This document shows positions 57,718 through 64,000 of a stretch of DNA of 64,000 nucleotides, one piece after another; the stretch's first letter is position 1, and the number at the start of each line of letters is the position of its first letter. Both the position numbers and the translations under genes were made by a program. The notes beneath the pieces were generated by a model. The model was not told where the DNA came from and made no database searches. It worked only from the letters and a program-made list of their open reading frames with translations. Source of the DNA: Hydrangea macrophylla (Eukaryota > Streptophyta > Magnoliopsida > Cornales > Hydrangeaceae); assembly GCA_033977485.1 (NCBI GenBank), contig CM066985.1, positions 71,099,045 to 71,163,044 on the forward strand, written 5' to 3'.

Positions 57718-58607
57718 TGTCACACCCCCAATTTCCAAATAATAGATTTAGGGATCATGACCGGCCGACGGGGCCTTTTAACTTGTACAGAGATCTAGCG
57801 GAAGCAATCAAAACATTCATTTATTAAATGGGATTGAAAAGACCCCCAATCATCACACCAATACAACTTATAAATAGAGTTTAAGGCTTTACATAGCCTT
57901 TAAATCCAGTACAAGAAAAGAAAGTATCCATTGGAATACTTAGATTCATTATTTGAGCTCCTAAGAAAGTGACCCTTCAAGGGCATCTAGGATAGGGTCT
58001 TCTCCTTCTATTGCTATCTCTTGTTCTTCATTTGGTTCAGCGTAAAGCATATCATTGTCATCTGAAAAGGGTTTTTAAAACATTTGGAGAGTGTGAGCAG
58101 AAGGCTCAATGAATGAACATAAACCTGGATAATAATCATAAAGAGGATTTGTATAGAAGAGATAACAATATTAATAATGATGAATACGAAATATTATAAC
58201 AGATTCAAAGAATATCTATACGAAAGGCATCTTTTCATGAATGTCAAATCACCAACCACCCACTCACACACACGTTCCTTTCATTACATGGCACATTGAT
58301 CAAAGGCAACCCTGCTAGTCGGGTTCATGGGTCCAAAAGGACCAGCCACTTGGGCTTCATTACATGGGCCCAATAGGACCAACCACTTAGGGCTATACTT
58401 TATAGTTCGTTGTAGTGGTAATTGACATTGGGAACAATGAATGAATTGCACAATGGCATAACAAATATTAACATAATCCCTTTTTTCCAGTGGAACCAAA
58501 CGATAATGTTCCAAAAATGAATTATAACAATTATATAATATTATTAATAACTGAAGGTAAAATCAGATCCACTCGTGAGGAGTAGAATCAGCAAAAAGGA
58601 TATGAAC

Positions 58608-58735
58608 ACTCACATATAGAGTTGAATTAAATACAGGATACGAACACTCACATATGGAGTTGAACTGAATACCGGGTATGAACACTCACATATAGAGTTG
58701 AATTAAATACAGGATACGAACACTCACCTTGATAT
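58608..58735. repeat. Short tandem repeat in the LTR
   Basis: Three to four copies of a unit of about 43 bp containing CGAACACTCACATATAGAGT and GAATTAAATACAGGATA. Confidence 0.8.
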
Positions 58736-60167
58736 CTTAGTATTTTTATCTGGGAATCTGCTACTTCACAAGTCCTACATAAATACATATAAAAGAACTA
58801 ACATCTAAGTTTAACTTATAGACATAGGAGCAAAATTGTAAATTATTATTTTTATAGGGGTAATTTCGTAATGTTACTAAATATGTATTTTAATCTTATC
58901 AGTACGATCCTTGTGTGATTTTAAGACTAATGCCATTAACTAGGCTCGATTATAAGTTTGTTACAATTAAATATACACGTTTAAAGTCTAGGGGTAAAAA
59001 CGTCATTTTACACGTAAAGTATTAAATCGAGATCTTTAAACTGAATTTTTCATATTTATTATTCTATCCATAAATATGTATCCAAATTAATAAAGAAAAT
59101 CATTATTTTCGTGTAGATAAATACTACTATTTAAGAAATCGGGTCACTTATGTAATTTAAACTAATATTAAGGATTAATATGAAAATGTATAAAAATAAG
59201 TTTCGTATGATATACTTATGTCTAAATAATATGTCCAAGATTAATGCTTAAAATATGATATTTATACATAATATAACATGTATTTAAAAGTTTTGGGGCT
59301 GATATGTAATTATACTAAAATATAGGGATTATACAAAATTTTCCAAAACTGTAAAATTTATATCTCAGATTGTTATAAACAATATTACAAGTACTATGCT
59401 CGAAACCGTGATCAAATCCGATATCGGTAGACCTTTATATGTTCGTTTAAAGTTTTCAGGGATGTAAATGTAATTTTCGGAAATAAACTGGGCAGAATGC
59501 CCTGTTTGGCAGATTGTAATTCCAAACTTCTAATGGTCATAACTCACTCATTTCTTAACCTTTTTAAGTGAAATCAGTATCTATCTTGAGTGAAATTTCG
59601 TGGAGAATCCAAATCTAAAGTCGGTTTTTACCAGATTCGAATCACAGAATGTGAAATGACTAATTTACCCTTTTAAAACAAGCTTAAATAAAACTCAAAC
59701 GGTACATCCAAATGAAAAGCTGTTTTAAGAGGTATTTCCCGGGAATTAAAAGAGTCTACTTCTAAAATTTCAGAATTTAATGTGGTCGGAGTAAAGAGAT
59801 ATAAAAATTTTACCATTTTGATCAAATCTAGCTATGTTCTTAATTCTAGATTAATAATTAATTTAACCCTTCCTAAATTAAGTTAATAGGATCTAATTAT
59901 TACTGAAAATAATGTAAATGTGAGTGTTTATAAACTATATAAATATAGAGAAGAAAAGAACTTACCTTGATTTGATGATAGGAAAATACAAGAATTCTCA
60001 CTCTTTTACTTCCTAGCTCTCTCTCCAAACATAAACTTATGAAGTGGTGAGGAATTTGTGGTGTGAAAAATAACTCATGGATGTGTGTTTATATAGCAAG
60101 AAAAAGATGTAGTGCTTCATTAATTTAATTAGGTAAGGTTTTAATTTATTACATTGATACTCCTACT

Positions 60168-60475
60168 TTATTTTCTTTTTCTTTTAAAATCTTATTTATT
60201 TTTCTTTTAAATTAAGTGGAGTTTTAGTTTATTATAAAGATATGATTTATCATGTTCCACTTTCTTTTCTTTTTCTTTTAAAATCTTATTTGTTTTTCTT
60301 TTAAATTAAGTGGAGTTTTAGTTTATTAAAAAGATATGATTTATCATGTTCCACTTTCTTTTCTTTTTCTTTTAAAATCTTATTTGTTTTTCTTTTAATT
60401 TTAGTATGATTTATTTTATTGATGAAATATGATCTATCATGTGCCACCTTCTTTTCTTTTTCTTTTAAAATGAAA
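60168..60475. repeat. Tandem repeat of about 100 bp in the LTR
   Basis: Three copies with TTTCTTTTAAATTAAGTGGAG, GTTTTAGTTTATTA and GATATGATTTATCATGTTCC blocks. Confidence 0.8.
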
Positions 60476-60747
60476 GTGGTATGTGGATGAATTGAAAGCC
60501 ATGTGAATGAAAATGATATGGCCAAATGTTTGTTTCCTACAAGGATTTTGACATGTGTCAATTTCAGGTATTTTTACACTGCAAAACATAAAATCAGGTA
60601 AAGTTAAGCTGTGAGATGTGATCAGAAATTCACATAAATTTCGCAGTGTATAATAAACGTAAGTTAGGTGTATATATATATATATATATTTAAAAGATAT
60701 TTCCTATAATTTTCTAAATTTTATTTTCAATTATTCGGGTCATGACA

Positions 60748-60762
60748 TTCTCCTCTACTTAG
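60748..60762 (-). other. Polypurine tract of the second Tekay-like element
   Basis: Minus strand CTAAGTAGAGGAGAA directly before the LTR. Confidence 0.65.
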
Positions 60763-60790
60763 AAAGTTTGGTCCCCAAACTTAACTCACC

Positions 60791-61898
60791 TCATGATTCA
60801 AAAAGTTGAGGATATTTGGCACGCATTTCATCTTCTCGTTCCCATGTTGCTTCTTCTACTGCATGATTCCGCCATAAGACTTTGACTAATGGAATAATCT
60901 TGGTTCTGAGGACTTGATCACGACGATCCATGATTTGAACCGGTCGTTCCACATAAGTAAGATCTTCTCGTACTTCTAACGGTTCATGTGATAATACGTG
61001 GTTACGATCTTTGATGTAGTGTCTAAGCATTGAGACGTGGAACACATTGTGAACGTTAGATAGATCAGGAGGTAATGCTAATCGGTAGGCTACTGGTCCA
61101 ACCTTTCCCAAGATTTCAAAGGGTCCTATAAATCGAGATTGAGTTTTCCTTTTCTGCCAAAGCGAACGATACCCTTGGATGGTGAAATCTTAAGAAATAC
61201 ATGATCTCCTTCTTCGAACTCTAGGTTTCTTCGATGAGTATCGGCATAACTCTTGTGTCGGCTCTGAGCTGTTTGAATTCGTTGGCGAATAAGTTGGATC
61301 TTTTCAGTCGTTAATTGGACAATCTCTGGTCCCAAAATTTTACGTTCGCCGACCTCTGTCCAACAGATTGGTGATCGACATTTCCTTCCATAGAGTGCTT
61401 CATAAGGTGCCATACCGATACTTGCTTGAAAGCTGTTGTTGTAGGCGAATTCGACGAGAGGTAAATGTTCTTCCCAATTACCCTTGAAGTCTAAAACGGT
61501 GAGTCGTAGCATATCTTCTAGGATCTGAATTACACGTTCAGATTGGCCATCCGTTTGTGGATGAAAAGCCGTACTGAAATTGAGAGTAGTCCCCATAGTT
61601 GCATGTAAGCTCTTCCAGAAGCGTGCTACAAATCTAGGGTCTCTATCAGAGACGATAGATACTGGTGTACCGTGCAGTCTGATGATCTCTGTGATGTATA
61701 AGGTTGCGAACTTCTCCAATGAAAAAGTGATCTTAATGGGTAAGAAGTGTGCAGATTTTGTCAATCTATCCACAATTACCCAAATAGCATCGTTCTGTTT
61801 CACTGATCGTGGTAATCCAACCACAAAGTCCATAGTGATGTGCTCCCATTTCCACTCTGGAATGGGGAGTGATTAAAGAACTCCACCAGGACGTTGAT
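60791..61898 (-). pseudogene. Integrase and chromodomain-like tail of the second Tekay-like element
   Basis: 61833-61126 (235 codons) covers the catalytic core: D of MDFVVG at the start, SDRDPRF and GQSERVIQ with the catalytic E. The frame shifts by one base near 61137-61143, and 61111-60791 (106 codons) continues with the conserved tail ending in a chromodomain-like block (VKVLWRNHAVEEATWE). A stop at about 61875 lies before the first ORF. At 61898 the coding sequence is cut by another LTR start. The zinc-binding region and all upstream genes are missing from the window. Confidence 0.85.
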
Positions 61899-63370
61899 TG
61901 TAACACCCGTACCCGGAAAACGGGTTAATTATTTGTGATAATATGCATTAATTAATATAATTAGTGTATAAAATGGATTAAGGGGAGGCTTGGACTCGCC
62001 CAAGTAAAAAGTGTTCAGAGAGGGACACTAGTTGGAAAAGTCCCCAGTGAGGTGGGACAGATATTGAAATGGAACCCAGTGAAGGGTAAATTGGTAATTT
62101 GCATTTTAAGTGATTAAATGCATTTTTATATGATTACATGGATATTTGCTAAGTTGCTTTTAATAGATATTGTCATGTGGTAGTATTAGTTTGGACACCC
62201 AAATAAGGGTATAAATGAAAAAGATGTAAAATTAGTAGGTGCGATAGCAATTTCACAAAATATGTGGGACCCACGTTGGGACCCATACGAAACTTAGACA
62301 AACCCTCATTAGATAATTGGGTAGTTAATGGAATGTTTGGGGGATTTCATAATAAGAACTTAATAAATTTCAGGGGTGTAAATGGGAATAGTGGGGAATT
62401 GAGGTGATGACACCTCAAACACATGCAAGCATGTGTCAATTGAGGGAGAGTCTCAATAATCTGCTGGAATTAATCCAGAGAAAACAGAGAGAGCACCGAG
62501 AGAAGACGAACACCGCCGCCGACCTCGTTTTTCCGTCGTTCCGTCGCCGCCGTTCGTCAGATTCGCGAACCAAAGCCGTTTTCGGACTCGTGGAGGTGAG
62601 ACGAACGTTTCTATACCCTTAATTTTGTTTACTTTGCTGGATTTTGGTAGTTCATATTTGACGGTGAGACGTCGTCTACCGAAATCTTGTAGGAATTCAC
62701 TTGGGGTAGAAATTGAGCTTGGATTGGGAGTAATTCAGCACATGTTAGCTTGAATTTGGGGTATAATCTTGGTAGAGGTGAGTTTTCTAGCCTAAAAATG
62801 ATTGTGTTTAAGGTGGTCAATGAATCCTTGTATAACTTTGGTTGTTGATATCATGTTTAGAAGTTACTATATTGGTGGATTGTGAATTTCATATCAATTT
62901 TGTGAAAACCATATGTTGGTGCATGTTTATATGCTTATATGTCTATGTGGTAGTCAATGAGCACCGGGAAAATGGTTCATTGTTGGGAGTAATAAGGGTG
63001 GTGAAGAGGAAGAATCCGAGAAATACGGAAGTCCAAGGAATAGAAGTGGCCACGGGACCAAGGGAGGTCTTCGGGTCTGAATGAATCATTAAACCGGTGA
63101 CTCGGCGACTACAAATATGATTTATATGTTGATTGTTGCATTGCACATGTTAAACATTCAGTCATGCTTAGAATGCTCACTAAGCAAATTGCTTAAGAAA
63201 ACCGTTTTTCCTATTTCTGTTGTGGTACATAACAACCACCGCAGGTACGGAGCGATATCCGGAGAGAAAGTGACGTGCTCGGGATTGGGAAAGAGATTTG
63301 GGGTCTTGTAATTATGTTTATAACTTGTTATATAGTATAACTTGTGGGTTAGTATCTTTGACTTGTGAAT

Positions 63371-63406
63371 GGGAGAGATGGGAGAGATGGGAGAGATGGG
63401 GGAGAT
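63371..63406. repeat. 9-bp minisatellite GGGAGAGAT
   Basis: Four tandem copies, the last with GGGGGAGAT. Confidence 0.9.
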
Positions 63407-63939
63407 TTGTGCCCCATGCTTGTAAATTACTTTTGAACTTGTACACAGATGTAAATTATGGTTTTACTTAAGTTGATGTTCATATTTGGACCCTAACTTG
63501 TATTTTGGAAAGTTTGGATGTGAATTTGAGAACCAATGTAAAATTCCTTTTGTTTTGCCCAAGTTGATGCAAGTTAATGGTTAGCACCATTTCGGCAAGT
63601 CCGGATGTGTCGTTAGTGTCTTGGACATGTTTCTTTAGTGTTTATAATGTTAGTTATGATTTTGAGTTGAATTCCAACAAGTTTTATAAACTTTGGATGA
63701 GAATTGAGTTTTAAAGTTGAAAAGTTTGTTTTTGAACCAAATGAAATGAGTTCATGGTTGATTTGATCAAATTGTGAATATGATTTTATGATTCATGCTT
63801 AACTTGAGTTTAAACATGTTTAGAAATGTGTTGGAGTTGATTTTCCAAAGTTTCATAAGGTTTCTATGAGTTTTGGTTATGAATTGGTAAGTTAAAAACT
63901 TGTTTTGACAGCAAGCAAAATTTAGCAGCAGAATTGTGA

Positions 63940-63978
63940 AGGGATCGATCCGCGGTTTGTGAAGGGATCGATCCGCCC
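63940..63978. repeat. Palindrome pair GGGATCGATCC near the right edge
   Basis: Two copies of AAGGGATCGATCCGC spaced 26 bp apart, with GGATCGATCC palindromic. The array may continue past the window. Confidence 0.7.
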
Positions 63979-64000
63979 TTCCAAGGGAGCATTCTGCGAG

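Larger units (their letters stand above)
57718..60747 (-). repeat. 3' LTR of a second Tekay-like element (about 3.0 kb)
   Basis: Plus-strand ends TGTCACACCCCC and GGGTCATGACA (TG...CA), followed by a polypurine tract and by integrase in the right orientation. Internally a direct repeat of about 50 bp (CACTCACATATAGAGTTGAA, three to four copies at 58608-58735) and a tandem of about 100 bp rich in TTTCTTTTCTTTTTC at 60168-60475. GATTT at 57713-57717 is a possible target duplication half. Confidence 0.75.
61899..64000. repeat. Start of another LTR (probable), running off the window
   Basis: The integrase coding sequence breaks at TGTAACACCCGTACCC, a start typical of plant Ty3/Gypsy LTRs. The flanking TTGAT (61894-61898) would be the target duplication half. 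No PBS or polypurine tract is reached, so orientation and extent are unknown. A 9-bp tandem (GGGAGAGAT, four copies, 63371-63406) and a palindrome pair (63940-63978) lie inside. The 72-codon Arg-rich ORF at 62404-62622 is not supported as a gene. Confidence 0.55.

Noticed and set aside
62404..62622. 72-codon Arg-rich ORF in the right-end LTR
   Set aside because: Short, within probable LTR sequence, no homology recognised; Arg richness reflects a CCGCCG/CGTCG stretch.

Overview
The window is plant nuclear DNA, most likely from a eudicot. The evidence is one intron-containing plant bZIP gene of the FD flowering family, surrounded by Ty3/Gypsy LTR retrotransposons of plant lineages (Athila, Tekay/Del chromovirus and a Tat-like lineage), hAT-, Mutator- and Stowaway-type DNA elements, and many AT-rich microsatellites. 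I see no tRNA, rRNA or CRISPR. Only one cellular gene is supported.

Layout: (1) 1-13224 is an Athila-like element on the minus strand, cut by the window start. Its 3' LTR ends at 361, the primer-binding site (PBS) is at 11565-11581 and the 5' LTR is 11588-13224. It carries gag, protease, RT-RNaseH, integrase, a two-exon ORF of unknown function and an ORF in the env position, all broken. (2) It sits in the RT gene of an older plus-strand Tat-like element (13225-14333, resuming at 30100). (3) The RNaseH-like part of that element is split by 14334-30099, two Tekay units in tandem sharing a middle LTR (LTR-internal-LTR-internal-LTR), flanked by a single 5-bp target duplication TATGT. (4) 30105-44239 is the rest of the Tat-like element: integrase, then a long non-coding part with two decayed antisense genes (one with plant-mobile-domain features), a 1.1-kb hAT insertion, three kinds of tandem repeat, and an LTR at 41438-44239. 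(5) 44432-46630 is the 5' end of another minus-strand LTR element with a hAT MITE in its LTR. (6) 46631-57717 is the gene-bearing island: several MITEs, a Mutator-like element ending 189 bp before the FD start codon, the FD-like gene (51251-54196), then AT-rich flank. (7) 57718-61898 is an LTR plus integrase remnant of a second Tekay-like element on the minus strand, interrupted at 61899 by the start of another probable LTR running off the window.

The most unusual signal is shared by four LTR families that otherwise look unrelated. Each carries an array of its own short perfect or near-perfect palindrome in the LTR: TTCGATCGATCGAA in Athila, CAGTCGACTG in Tekay, GGCACTCRCTGAGTGCC in the Tat-like element and GGGATCGATCC in the element at the right end. 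In three places the array lies 25-90 bp upstream of a TATA box. In Athila and the Tat-like element the LTR motif is repeated internally near the 5' ends of downstream or antisense genes. This looks like family-specific operator arrays or transcript hairpins; that reading is inference.

In the FD-like gene, the expected intron 1 donor reads GA instead of GT. Intron 1 also holds five decayed tandem copies of the sequence around the start of exon 2, plus a cluster of fold-back elements. Whether the gene makes normal mRNA is the main testable question about host function here.
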